Positions 29,273-39,658 of a stretch of 64,000 nt of DNA are shown piece by piece. Every line of letters begins with the position of its first letter. Position 1 is the stretch's first letter. This DNA is from Acidobacteriota bacterium. Its GTDB lineage: Bacteria > Acidobacteriota > Terriglobia > Acidiferrales > UBA7541. The stretch is taken from NCBI GenBank assembly GCA_003223325.1, contig QHYS01000017.1, forward strand, positions 1 through 64,000, given 5' to 3'. Position numbers and translations under genes: made by a program. The notes below the pieces were generated by a model. That model saw nothing but the letters and a program-made list of their open reading frames with translations. It was not told the DNA's origin and did no database searches.

Positions 29273-32119
29273 TCAGAACGCATAGCGCAATTGTATGCGC
29301 GCAAATCGCGCCGGCTGAATTTCTTCGGGCAAGCGCAGATTGAACGAGCTTCCGGTGAGTTCGTTTTCCTGAATCTTGTAGCTGCTGTTGGCCACGTTTA
29401 GGATATCCAGCGCCGCGTCAAACCTGCCGACGCGAAGGCGAAATTTTCGCCGAAGGCGGATATTGCCGTTGATGACGCCCTCGGCGCGATTTCCGCCGAG
29501 GGCATTAAACAATTGGGTGCCGCGAGAAGTTGCGTCGATCACGAAGGGTCCTTGAGCCAGTCCCTTCACCAATAATTGCCGCGCGAAGACGAGTCCGTCG
29601 AGGTAATCCACGATTCCGGCCAATTCGATTCCCCACGGCAAGCGATACATTCCTTCCACCTTGCCGAGAAAAGCGCGGTCCATTTCGGCTCTGCCGCTGG
29701 CATTCACGAGGGTATTGGGGTCCATATAAAGTGCGCCCACCACGCCGGGATCATTTTCAAAGACGGCATTCCCCGGATTCGTCGGTCCGTAGGATTGCTC
29801 TGCCACGAATGAGGCATTGAGAAAAAAGCTCCGCCATTCCGCGCGAACTTCGGCTTGCAGACCCTTGTCCAAATTGCGCAAGTCGGGCGGGTTCGTCAGC
29901 AGGTAATGATCTTGTCCGAAGGTTGCTGGATTCTGCTGGTAGACCGTGAGCTGCTGATCGTCGAAAGTGCCCGGGATGCCGTCCGGCCCCGGATCGAGAA
30001 TGGAAACAGGAGTGAAGGCCGAGGAAGGGACGCCCGTGTTCACGGCAGCAATGCGGCGCCGATCGTCACGCCGGAAAAGGCTCATGCGCAGATCCAAGGC
30101 ACGCGCGGGATTGATCTCCGCGCCCACATCAAATTCGTCGCCGAAGGGCCGTGCGAGCCAGGGCGAGATCGAAGAATAAGGCCCGCCAAAACGCAACAGC
30201 AGAGCACCCAACTCAGTCGGCTCGAACAGTCCGTCGGTATTCCGATCGATCCACTGATATTCGCTTCCGCCGAGACTACTGGGATTGCCGAAATCGAGAT
30301 ATCTGCCGGCCAGGGGCAAGTAGACGCGAAAATAGGTCGCGCGCAGGACGAGCCCGCCACCATGCGGCACGACCCAGGCGAAACCCGCGCGAGGCGAAAT
30401 GTTGTTCCATGCAATCAGGCCGGACTGTGGGGGAAGCGCACGGACGGGAACGAAACTCCCGGATGGGCTCGATTGCTCGGGCAGCGAACCGCGCGCAAAG
30501 TCTGCAATGGCGCCGACATCGAGCGACAGGGCGTCCCCGAGAAGGATATGGTCGGCGAAGCTCAGAGTTGAGCTTCGGATAATCGAACGGCTGTCCGCGG
30601 GAGTATTGAACTCCACCGCGAACGCTGGCGTGCCGCCAGTGGTGACCAGGTTCATATCGGACCGCGTGGTGAAGCGATTCGTTGGTGACGAGCTTTCGAA
30701 CCCGGCGCCGAATACGAGCTGATGACGCGACCTTAGGGCCTGAAACACTGTCGGCTGCCAGGTTGCATTCACCTGCTGCCGTGTGCCGAGTGCGAGATTT
30801 GCGAGCGGAGCTGCTCCGGTTATGCTTCCGCCGAGGAGTTCTATGCGGCTTTGTGAGAGCGGGTTGAGCGGTGTGGTATCGAGATGCGCGACGGAATACT
30901 GATAGCGCAACTGCAGGGTACCGATCATCTCGTCCGGCGCGATGTGGCTCCATCCAACTTGAAGGAAGTTAAACCCATCCGCTTCGCTTTCGTCTTGAAA
31001 GCCGTACGGCGAAACGAAGGACGGAGCCATTCGCCGACTGGTTAGAACTTCGAACCCCGCGGGTGTGGCCCAATTGAATAAACTCATACGTGAGCCGCTG
31101 TACAGCAGATCGAACTGATCTCGTGCTCCCGCTTGAATGCGAAGACGGCTGTCGACGAAGCGCATGCGGCTATCCAAGTTATTTCCGGGGCCGGCAATCG
31201 GGACCTTTTGCGACGCCCACTCTCCAGCTCCCGCGAGGAACAGGTCGGCCCATTTGGTCAATGCGCCGCCAGCTTCCACTGCGTTTCGCGTAAACCAGCG
31301 ATACTGCTCGGTTTGCTGCAGGGCCCCTCGATTCACGGGCGGCGGAAGATTGCTCCAGGCAACCGCCCCGCCCGTGTCGGTGGTGGAAAGATCGCCGTGC
31401 CACGAGGAGATTGGCTGAGAAGGGAAAAAGTCTACCTCGCTGGCGTAAGCGGGCGAGGCTGTCTGTGCGAAGCCCGATCGTGTGACGATTTCGTCGATCG
31501 AGCTCACATCCGGCAGAATCGCTGGCTGGCCCGGTTGAAACGAGTTAGTGGCATCCATTCCCATTAACTTGAATTCCGTGCCGGTCCAGGAAAATCCACG
31601 TTGGGACTGCCAGGCCAGCCGATCGTCACCGAGGCCAGCAAAGCTAAGCGGCTGGGTAGCCGTGCCCGGTTCGCGGTTGAGCATGATGAACGAAAAATTG
31701 AACGGTCCGGATGACATCTGTGGAGAGCCGGACCATACGCCGGCATTTTCTGCCGCTCCGGTCTCGATGCGAATTTTTCCTGAACTGTCGATGATGAGGC
31801 TGATGTTTTGATTCTGCAGAGGTTTGATATCGATCGAGACGGTTGGGGATATCGAAGCACGCCGATCCTGGACGGTCACCTCGTAGCGCCCATAGGGCAG
31901 CGTTAGAGAAAATGTCCCCTGCGCATCCGTGTTCACCATCGCCCGGAATCCAGGCTCAGAGGAAATGATGATCGCCGCCTTCACCGGCTCCCTCTCGGCA
32001 TCGCGAAGCTTTCCTGTGATGCTTCCTGTAGCGATTTGCGCGAGCGACGCATGTGAAGGTAGAACGGTGAGCGTAAGCAATGCGAGCCGAAGGGCCTTCG
32101 GATGAGCGGTGAGGGGCAT
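29273..32119 (-). CDS. TonB-dependent receptor (Oar-like, carboxypeptidase regulatory N-domain)
   Basis: 948 aa, signal peptide, GSITGKLRDAEREPVKAAIIIS...LPYGRYEVTVQ, C-terminal aromatic YAF. Confidence 0.9.
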   Translation of the reverse strand: MPLTAHPKALRLALLTLTVLPSHASLAQIATGSITGKLRDAEREPVKAAIIISSEPGFRAMVNTDAQGTFSLTLPYGRYEVTVQDRRASISPTVSIDIKPLQNQNISLIIDSSGKIRIETGAAENAGVWSGSPQMSSGPFNFSFIMLNREPGTATQPLSFAGLGDDRLAWQSQRGFSWTGTEFKLMGMDATNSFQPGQPAILPDVSSIDEIVTRSGFAQTASPAYASEVDFFPSQPISSWHGDLSTTDTGGAVAWSNLPPPVNRGALQQTEQYRWFTRNAVEAGGALTKWADLFLAGAGEWASQKVPIAGPGNNLDSRMRFVDSRLRIQAGARDQFDLLYSGSRMSLFNWATPAGFEVLTSRRMAPSFVSPYGFQDESEADGFNFLQVGWSHIAPDEMIGTLQLRYQYSVAHLDTTPLNPLSQSRIELLGGSITGAAPLANLALGTRQQVNATWQPTVFQALRSRHQLVFGAGFESSSPTNRFTTRSDMNLVTTGGTPAFAVEFNTPADSRSIIRSSTLSFADHILLGDALSLDVGAIADFARGSLPEQSSPSGSFVPVRALPPQSGLIAWNNISPRAGFAWVVPHGGGLVLRATYFRVYLPLAGRYLDFGNPSSLGGSEYQWIDRNTDGLFEPTELGALLLRFGGPYSSISPWLARPFGDEFDVGAEINPARALDLRMSLFRRDDRRRIAAVNTGVPSSAFTPVSILDPGPDGIPGTFDDQQLTVYQQNPATFGQDHYLLTNPPDLRNLDKGLQAEVRAEWRSFFLNASFVAEQSYGPTNPGNAVFENDPGVVGALYMDPNTLVNASGRAEMDRAFLGKVEGMYRLPWGIELAGIVDYLDGLVFARQLLVKGLAQGPFVIDATSRGTQLFNALGGNRAEGVINGNIRLRRKFRLRVGRFDAALDILNVANSSYKIQENELTGSSFNLRLPEEIQPARFARIQLRYAF

Positions 32120-32199
32120 AACTCGGGCGTTAGTCTAGCCCGCATTTCTCACGAGCGTAACCATCGAGGTTTCCGCATCGCCTGCGCGAAACAAAGAGA

Positions 32200-32523
32200 C
32201 TAGCGGCTGAGCTGATGCAAGAGCGTTCTAATTCTCTCTGGGGATGGCGGCGCAAGCTCAAATATTGGTTCGACGTCAATATCAGGAAAACCCAGGAGCG
32301 TGAGTCGCGCGCTGAGCGTCTCTCGGATGTGTTGGGCGCTGGCGCGAGGCATTTTCAGTAGCGCTCCAAAGATCACTTTGTGATCGGGATTGGCGTACGT
32401 ATGCACGGCGAGGCGCTCGAGGATTTCCGCGTGCGTTTGCGGATCGAGCGCTGACGCGCAGAGCGCCGCGAGGAGCGAGCGTTCCATTTCCGCGGTAGAC
32501 AGGTGGCGCTCCGCTTCGTCCAT
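32200..32523 (-). CDS. Hypothetical protein (weak resemblance to DnaB N-terminal-type helical domain)
   Basis: 107-aa ORF overlapping the start codon with the stop of the upstream TPR gene. Confidence 0.55.
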   Translation of the reverse strand: MDEAERHLSTAEMERSLLAALCASALDPQTHAEILERLAVHTYANPDHKVIFGALLKMPRASAQHIRETLSARLTLLGFPDIDVEPIFELAPPSPERIRTLLHQLSR

Positions 32524-34502
32524 TATCGAAAGGGCTTATGGACATGTCCGCCCCCGGAGAGGCGCTGCATGGCGGCGAGTGCAATCGCGTTTCGAGGATC
32601 GGTTTCTAGTCCGGCGCGGTACTCGCGAAGGGCGTCTGCGATCCGGCCTTGCCGCTCATCTATCATCGCGAGACCAAAATCGGCATGGTTGTCGATTTGA
32701 TTCAAAGCCAGGGCGGCTTGATAGTCCGCGCGCGCCTTTTGTGGATCGCCGGCAGCCAGATCCAGATCACCGAGGTTGTCGTAGGCCTCCCAATTGTCAT
32801 CCGCTTCAGCTGAACGCGCAAATTGCTCGCGCGCTTCGGAAATGCGTCCCTGTTGGAGAAGGAAATGGCCGTAGCTGTTGCGCGCGTTTGTCGCGAGGGG
32901 TGCCAAAGTTACGGCTTGCCGGAATTCGCGATCGGCGTCGGCTACGCGGCCCATTTCCGCATACATCTCGGCGAGGTGCCTGTGAGGATCCATATATTTC
33001 GGTTGAGAATGAATGGCTTGAGCGAAGAGATCGGCGGCCTCGCTGTAACGCTTTTGATTCTTGCGCAGCAGGCCCAGATTATTCAGAGTTGGGGAATAAG
33101 GCCGGCCGGGACCCATCGCGAGAGTCCATTCGCGTTCCGCGGCGGCCCAATCGCCCTGGTCGGAATAGACGACCCCGAGGTTGGTGTGGATCAATTGCGC
33201 GTCGGGTTGCGTTTCGAGCGTGCGGCGATAAAGCACTTCGTCGGTGCGCCAATCGCGATTCCGTTCAACCGTGAGGATGGCGCACAGGCAGCCGACGACC
33301 ACGAGGCCAAGCGCTACACCCTGCCGTAACAGAAGCTTGCTAGCGGATCGCGGCTCGCTCTGAGCCTTGCGCCAGAGCTTTGCGACAGCCCATCCGACCA
33401 GCCAGCAGAAGCCAATTGAGGGCAGGTAGAGATAACGCTCTGCAAAAACTTGCGCAGGCATCCAGCGGGCATTCAGCGCAGGCGCGAGCGTGGCTGCCAT
33501 CCAGGGAAATGCAAATGAGAGCGGGCGAGCGTGGCGCCAGAGCCAGACAAACAACCCGGCAGCTAATGCTAATGCCAAGAGTCCCGCGAGAACGCGAGGG
33601 TCGCGGAGGCTACGACTCTCATGGAAAACATAGAAGGCAGTGAGATGGGTGGGCCAGACAAGCTTTCTCAGGTAAGCCCCACTGAGTGCCATGGAGTTGA
33701 GCAGGACCCCGCTCCGGGGCATCGCACGCCGCGCCGTGGCCGGCGCGAAGCTGCCTAGGGCCAAACGCCGAAATACAACATATACCACCGCAGTCAGACA
33801 AAGGGGCAGATAGAGGCGTAACTTCCTGCGAAACGGAACCACCGATCGGCCGGAACGGTAGAAATGCTCGTAAACGACAGCGAGAGCCGGTAAAACCAGG
33901 GCCTGTTCCTTGGAGAGAAGGGCGAGGCAGTAAGCTAGAAGCATCAAAACGTAAGACAGCCATGAGGGCACGTTCTCTGGTCCTGTGTCCGTGAGGCGCA
34001 GATAGAATAGAAATGTCAGAAGGAAGAAGAAACTCAACTCGAGATCCGTGATCCCCGCAACCCAGGCGACCGATTCGGTGTGAATAGGGTGCAGGGCGAA
34101 AAGGCCAGCGGCGATAAGCACAAGCAGGCGGTTTGCGAAGAGACGTTCGGTTACGAGAAAGACCAGCAATACAATTGCAACGTGCAGGACCAAATTCATG
34201 AGATGAAAGCCGAAGGCCAGCTGGCCGAAGGTTTTGTAGCAGAGGAGATATGCCAGCGTCATCAACGGCCGATAATAGTTGCTGACTCCCTGCGCGCCTT
34301 GAAAGCTCCAGACGTTGCTGTCGAAAATCCTGCCCAGATACCGAAAGTTATGGACATAGGGATTTTCCAGAATTTGTTGCCGGTCGTCATAGACGAGGCC
34401 GTTGGCGAGTGTATTCAGGTAGGGCAGGGCCGCGAGCAAAATCAGTACCAGGAACACGACGGCATCGTCCTCGCGTGGTTCCCTATGCAACCGACTGAAC
34501 AT
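32523..34502 (-). CDS. Polytopic membrane protein with C-terminal TPRs (TMTC/glycosyltransferase-C-like)
   Basis: 659 aa; LPYLNTLANGLVYDDRQQILENPYV, about 9-10 TM helices, then TPRs (NLGVVYSDQGDWAAAEREWTLAM). Confidence 0.9.
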   Translation of the reverse strand: MFSRLHREPREDDAVVFLVLILLAALPYLNTLANGLVYDDRQQILENPYVHNFRYLGRIFDSNVWSFQGAQGVSNYYRPLMTLAYLLCYKTFGQLAFGFHLMNLVLHVAIVLLVFLVTERLFANRLLVLIAAGLFALHPIHTESVAWVAGITDLELSFFFLLTFLFYLRLTDTGPENVPSWLSYVLMLLAYCLALLSKEQALVLPALAVVYEHFYRSGRSVVPFRRKLRLYLPLCLTAVVYVVFRRLALGSFAPATARRAMPRSGVLLNSMALSGAYLRKLVWPTHLTAFYVFHESRSLRDPRVLAGLLALALAAGLFVWLWRHARPLSFAFPWMAATLAPALNARWMPAQVFAERYLYLPSIGFCWLVGWAVAKLWRKAQSEPRSASKLLLRQGVALGLVVVGCLCAILTVERNRDWRTDEVLYRRTLETQPDAQLIHTNLGVVYSDQGDWAAAEREWTLAMGPGRPYSPTLNNLGLLRKNQKRYSEAADLFAQAIHSQPKYMDPHRHLAEMYAEMGRVADADREFRQAVTLAPLATNARNSYGHFLLQQGRISEAREQFARSAEADDNWEAYDNLGDLDLAAGDPQKARADYQAALALNQIDNHADFGLAMIDERQGRIADALREYRAGLETDPRNAIALAAMQRLSGGGHVHKPFR

Positions 34503-34573
34503 GAAATCATGGTAGCGGAGGGTAGCGGAGGAATCTAGGACTGCCGCGGTGGAGGTGACATAGGCTCAAACAG

Positions 34574-35090
34574 TATGCTCAATCAAGAATTCAAGGAAGC
34601 CGAGCGTTGTCGAGTCATAAACCCAAACGGGATTGGGATTGCTGTCGAACATCAAACGATAGCGGTCCTCGGATTGGCGAAGCGCTTGGTTGGCCGCCGC
34701 GAGCCGAGCATGGCGGGCCAGTTCGTCGGTCTGGTTGTATAGGCCAGGTTTATCTGTTCCAGACTCTTGGAGCTGGAAAGAGCAAGGGCTTTAGGAAAAA
34801 ATTGAAACAGTCGAATTGCGGTGGGAACGGAAGCCAGCGCGGTAACTGCTTTGATACCTCCTGCGAGCCAGTAGTCCGCATGCCAAATGTTCCAGATTTC
34901 CATCATGTGCGTGGCTCCGCATGACACGATAAACATGACACGATAAAAATGTCGAAGCACACGAACATCTAATGAAAGGGCAAGTCGCGTCGCTTTCGAA
35001 TGAAGTAGATCACGGTGATGGGAATGGACAGATAGGATGCCGCGATGAGTGAGTCAGAGACCAGATGCAGCCAGACCAATCCGGGATTCC
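34574..35090 (-). pseudogene. Remnant of a membrane sensor histidine kinase (ethylene-receptor-like TM domain + start of PAS)
   Basis: Minus-strand pieces NPGLVWLHLVSDSLIAASYLSIPITVIYFIRKRRDLPFH, FIVSCGATHMMEIWNIWHADYWLAGGIKAVTALASVPTAI and RYRLMFDSNPNPVWVYDSTTLGFLEFLIEHTV; frame broken by a 14-bp tandem duplication. Confidence 0.75.
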
Positions 35091-35627
35091 ACAGATAACA
35101 AAAACCACGCGGCATCAAGTCACCGGAAGAAAAGAGATGCCTCACCATTTCCGTACGATCTCCTGCGCGCTAGATCCAAGCCGGAATACCGTTGGAACAG
35201 GAATACGTACGTGTCCCTGCAGACATTGAAAGTTTCAATCCCTGAGGGGATCGCGACCAGGAAGGGGGTAAATGTCTCAATGATTGTGCTTCATGCGAAG
35301 CAGGTGAGCCATTTGCAGCCGTGCAGTGTGCTGTTTCTGTCAACGCGTGGGACGCTGGCTTGCGATCTGTGTGTCACGTGGCCAGCAGTTTTGCCGGTTT
35401 AAAACCGGGACCGAATTCAGCTTTGTCGTTCGCGGTCGAGAACACGATACTCGGCGGGAACGTCGTCTTCGGGTACTTCTTTTGTCTCTGTCGTAACGCT
35501 GCCGGCCCGCATCAGCGAATCGCGGAACGTGACCCAGCATCGGTGACGCGAAGATGACGGGTTTTCGCGGGAAGCTTGCCCACACTTCTCCGCAGGTTCA
35601 TCCTATATGTAAGGAAAAGGAGCACAG

Positions 35628-36398
35628 ATGCCGGTGGAACACCTCAAGGCCGCGGCGCCGTATCTGATCGAACAGAAGTATTCCGAATATTCGGCCGAAC
35701 AGCACCAGGTTTGGCAGGAACTGGTACGGCGCAGACGCTCGCAGGTCGAATCCCATGCCTGCCGGGAATATTTGGAGGGATACCAAATTATTGGCCTTCA
35801 GGAGGATCGCCTTCCGAATCTCGCAGCCATCACTGCGCAATTGAAGCCCAGAACGGGATGGAGCACCACGGCTGTAAGCGGCTTCCTTCCTTCCCAAGCT
35901 TTCTTTGAAATGCTCGCTGCGCGAATGTTTCCGACAACAACCTGGCTACGCAGCCGCGATTCCCTCGAGTACACACCCGAGCCCGACATTTTTCACGACG
36001 TTTTTGGGCACGTACCCATGCACGCGCATCGGGTCTTCGCGGATTTTTTGCAGCACTACGGGAGTGTTTGCGTGCGGATCAACGACCAGGAACTGCTCGA
36101 GCAACTCGGCCGACTATTCTGGTATACGGTTGAATTCGGCTTGATTCGCCAGGACCGAGCCATCAAGGTTTACGGCAGCGGGGTAATCAGCTCGCATCGC
36201 GAGTGCACCAATGTGATTGAGGGCGGCTGCCAAGTGAGGGATTTTGACCTTGAAGAGGTCCTCAGAGCTCCCGTGCGGGTAGATCGAATTCACAGCCTGC
36301 TCTTCGCCATCGAGAGCTTTGATCAACTCTACGAAGCCATGCATGCAGCCGAGGACTGGGCCGAGCAGCGCCTGTTGCAATCCCCTACTGGCCGTTAG
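35628..36398 (+). CDS. phhA: Phenylalanine 4-monooxygenase (aromatic amino acid hydroxylase)
   Basis: TGWSTTAVSGFLPSQAFFEMLAARMFPTTTWLRSRDSLEYTPEPDIFHDVFGHVPMHAHRVFADF; metal-binding HDVFGH. Confidence 0.95.
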   Translation: MPVEHLKAAAPYLIEQKYSEYSAEQHQVWQELVRRRRSQVESHACREYLEGYQIIGLQEDRLPNLAAITAQLKPRTGWSTTAVSGFLPSQAFFEMLAARMFPTTTWLRSRDSLEYTPEPDIFHDVFGHVPMHAHRVFADFLQHYGSVCVRINDQELLEQLGRLFWYTVEFGLIRQDRAIKVYGSGVISSHRECTNVIEGGCQVRDFDLEEVLRAPVRVDRIHSLLFAIESFDQLYEAMHAAEDWAEQRLLQSPTGR

Positions 36399-36403
36399 TC
36401 GTT

Positions 36404-37108
36404 TCAGCCGAGCAACTTTTGCAGCAGATGGTTGAGGCGAGCACGGGCTTCAACTGACATAGTGACAAACTCAACTCCCATCCCCTCTCCGTGATGCGAA
36501 TGGCGCACGATCGCTTGGGCGCCGACCTCGCCGGCAGGAACTTCGAAGGATACATGAAGCAGCTCGCCGTTCGCCGGGGGGGCGGGCGTCGTAATCGATA
36601 GACCCCCCGCGCTGATCGTTTGGACTCTGGATATAACGGATTCGCCGCAGCCTCGCCAGGTGATGCTCATCCCTCGCGGCAACATGATACGCGGGAGCTT
36701 ACGCTTTTCAATTCCTTCCTCGCCTTGTTCTCCCACATGGTTCCAAAATTCTGGCTGCGGCGTGGGAAACACCACTGCTACCTCGAGTTCCAGCGACTCG
36801 CAGCATGAAGTACGCACAACCCGACATTCTTGTACCCGCTCGGTAGCCTCATTGATGAGGAGTAGTTTTTGCCCCGCTACGACAGGCGTTCTCATGCGTA
36901 ACAGCGCGCCAGTGCCGCTCGCGTTAAGAATCGAGTTCTCCTCAAAAAATGGGCTTAAACCCTGGCCATGTCCATAAACTCGAATCTGTGTAGCGATGGA
37001 GCGCCGGCCGCTTCGCCGGCGTTCCGCACTTTCTCCAGCCTCTCTTCTCCCACGGCGGTTGCTTTCAAGAGCTTCTGCCCTTCGGAGGGCTTCGAAAATT
37101 TGGCTCAT
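36404..37108 (-). CDS. PilZ-domain protein
   Basis: RRSGRRSIATQIRVYGHG...NASGTGALLRMRTPVVAGQKLLL; second half KRKLPRIMLPRGMSITW...VQTISAGGLSI. Confidence 0.75.
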   Translation of the reverse strand: MSQIFEALRRAEALESNRRGRREAGESAERRRSGRRSIATQIRVYGHGQGLSPFFEENSILNASGTGALLRMRTPVVAGQKLLLINEATERVQECRVVRTSCCESLELEVAVVFPTPQPEFWNHVGEQGEEGIEKRKLPRIMLPRGMSITWRGCGESVISRVQTISAGGLSITTPAPPANGELLHVSFEVPAGEVGAQAIVRHSHHGEGMGVEFVTMSVEARARLNHLLQKLLG

Positions 37109-37846
37109 GGAGTTTGCTCCCCTCAGAGATCGGCCAATTACTATGCGTTAAACCTTTGCTTTGGCGAATAGGTCTTGCGGACTACCTATCTGGTACAGAT
37201 GGGCTATGTGATCGCTGCCACAGGTATAGATTTCAACCGGCCCTTGAGGGAGTTAGATGTGCGCGGCGTGTACACTGGGCGGATGATTTGAACACTGTCG
37301 TCGATTCCGGCTTTTGGACGCCTACCGCAATCTGTTGAAATCAATAGGCATCGGAAGTTTATGCAAATGGCCCGGCGGTGCAAATGTCTCCAATTGGAGA
37401 ACGCGCAGACCCGCGTGAAGGACGCGTAACTAGAGGGAAGCGCTGGTTCGAGAGCCGAGCTACGGTTGTCTATTCGGTTATAGGTATGGGCATGGGATTG
37501 CGGTTCGAAGCTACTAATCTTTCGCAACTCATGGTCCTAAGCTAAGTGAAGTGGCTGGGCGAACTGAGTGGCGAAGCTACAACCCGAGACGGAGATTTAA
37601 GAAAAGAACGCTTCTGTTCGTACCTCAGCCGACACCCATTGTGTTTTGAAACGAGGCGTAATCGCGGAGAGCATACGCGGGGGAATGCTTCAACGATTGA
37701 CAGCGGCCGCGTAGGGGTGCCACGGTTCTTCCACACCACTCAATAACCAGCCGGACACGGCGGCACAATGAAAATCTTGTCGTTCCTTTGTTGGCAGGGA
37801 GAATAGTTCTAACGGCTACCTGTTTTGGGGCCGATTCAACGCAGCC

Positions 37847-39658
37847 ATGAAGTTATTCACCTCTAGTCTCCGCGGTAATGCGGCGGACTTTGTTCGAGAC
37901 CATTGGCGCCGCAGCGAGCGACGCCAGTGGTGGCTTTCCTCCACGGGCATTGCCGTCTCACTGATTCTCACCTCTGGAATCGTTTGTCTGTTATTGCCCT
38001 CGATGATCCCGGCGTTAGGGGCCTCTTACGCTCTCGATACCGACATAGCCGTGCACGGCTTGGTTGGAATCATTTTACTCTTCGACGTCTATGTCGTTTT
38101 CCAGCAAGTGCAGCTCTCCCGGTTTCGCAAGCAGCTGGCGGAACGGGAGGAACTCTTTCGCCTTATTAGTGAAAATGCGGCAGATATGATTGCCGTCGTC
38201 GACACGGGTGGCCAGCGGCTCTACAACAGTCCTTCCTACCAGAAACTACTTGGCTATTCGCAGGAGGAGCTGGGCAAGACTTCAGCGTTTGAGCAAATCC
38301 ACGCCGATGATCGTACGGCGGTGGTGGATGCTGCCAATGAGGCCCGCCGCACGGGAATGGGCCGAACAGTGCAGTATCGCATCCACCACAAAGACGGCCG
38401 CTGGCTAATCCTGGAATCGACGGCCAGCGTGGTCAGGAACCGTGACGGAGACGTAGAGAAACTGGTCATCGTCAACCGGGACATCACCGAGCGCAAACAA
38501 TTGGAAGAGCAGCTTCATCGCTCCCAGAAGCTCGAAGCCATCGGCAGATTATCCGGAGGCGTAGCGCACGATTTCAACAACCTCTTGGGATTGATTATCG
38601 GATAGAGCGAAGCGCTCCAAGAGCGGGTTCCGCCCGATGATCCTTATCGCGAGGCCGTGGATGAAATTCAAAACGCCGGCAAACGCGCCGCAGCGCTCAC
38701 TCAGCAGCTATTGGCCTTCAGCCGCAAGCAAGTCTTGGAACCGCGGATTCTGAGCCTGAATGCCATCATCGTTGACATTGAGAAGATGCTCCGCCGGTTA
38801 GTTGCAGAGGATATCGAGATGGAGCTCTTACTCGCGCCCGATACCGGAGCCGTAAAAGCGGATCGCAGTCAGATCGAACAAGTGATCCTCAACTTGGTGG
38901 TTAATGCACGGGACGCCATGCCCGATGGCGGCAAGCTGACCATCGAGACCGGGAACTGGACTTTGGATCGCTCCACAGTGCTGCGTCATCCCTACGTCAT
39001 TCCCGGCCCTCATGCCATGTTGAAGGTCACCGACACGGGCTGCGGCATGGATGCCGAGTTGCAGTCCCATATCTTTGAGCCTTTCTTCACAACCAAGGAA
39101 AAGGGGAAAGGCACCGGCTTGGGGTTGGCCACGGCTTACGGAGTAATCAAACAAAGCGGGGGCTACATTTGGGTGGATAGCGAGGTTGGTAAAGGAACCA
39201 CGTTCAGGATCTATCTGCCTGAGGTGAACGCGGTTGCCGAAGCTGTTCCCGAAGTGAAGGCCCCAGCGAAAGTCACGCCTGAACGCCGAACCATTCTAGT
39301 CGTGGAAGACGAACGGTCCCTGCGCAAATTGACGAGGAAGACGCTCAGCGACGGGGGCCACAAAGTCTTCGAGGCAGGTGATGCTTCCGAGGCTTTGGAA
39401 ATTTCAAGAAAGACCGAAGGCGCTATCGACCTTCTCTTGACTGACGTCATTATGCCCGGAATGAGCGGCAAGAAATTGGCCGACGTGTTGTTGAGTGAGC
39501 GGCCCGGCATTGGCGTGCTGTACATGTCCGGCTACACGGATGGACAAATCGCCACGCAGGGCGTTTTGGAAGAAGGAACGGCGATTCTTCGCAAGCCTTT
39601 CACCCGGGACGAACTGATGCGGCAAGTAGAGAACGCTTTGGTTGCGGCGGTGAGGTAA
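37847..39658 (+). pseudogene. Hybrid sensor histidine kinase (TM-PAS-HisKA-HATPase-REC) interrupted by an in-frame TAG at 38603-38605
   Basis: ...[16 protein letters not shown]-[TAG]-SEALQERVPPDDPYREAVDEIQNAGKRAAALTQQLLAFSRKQ...; both halves share one frame. Confidence 0.9.

Noticed and set aside
32390-33274. Plus-strand ORF of 294 aa
   Set aside because: Antisense to the well-supported TPR membrane protein; Arg-rich composition of a shadow ORF.
38603-38605. Kinase TAG as another recoding site like the propeller TGAs
   Set aside because: Different codon, single occurrence, no paralogue sharing it, and no hairpin looked for or noted; nonsense mutation or sequence error is simpler.
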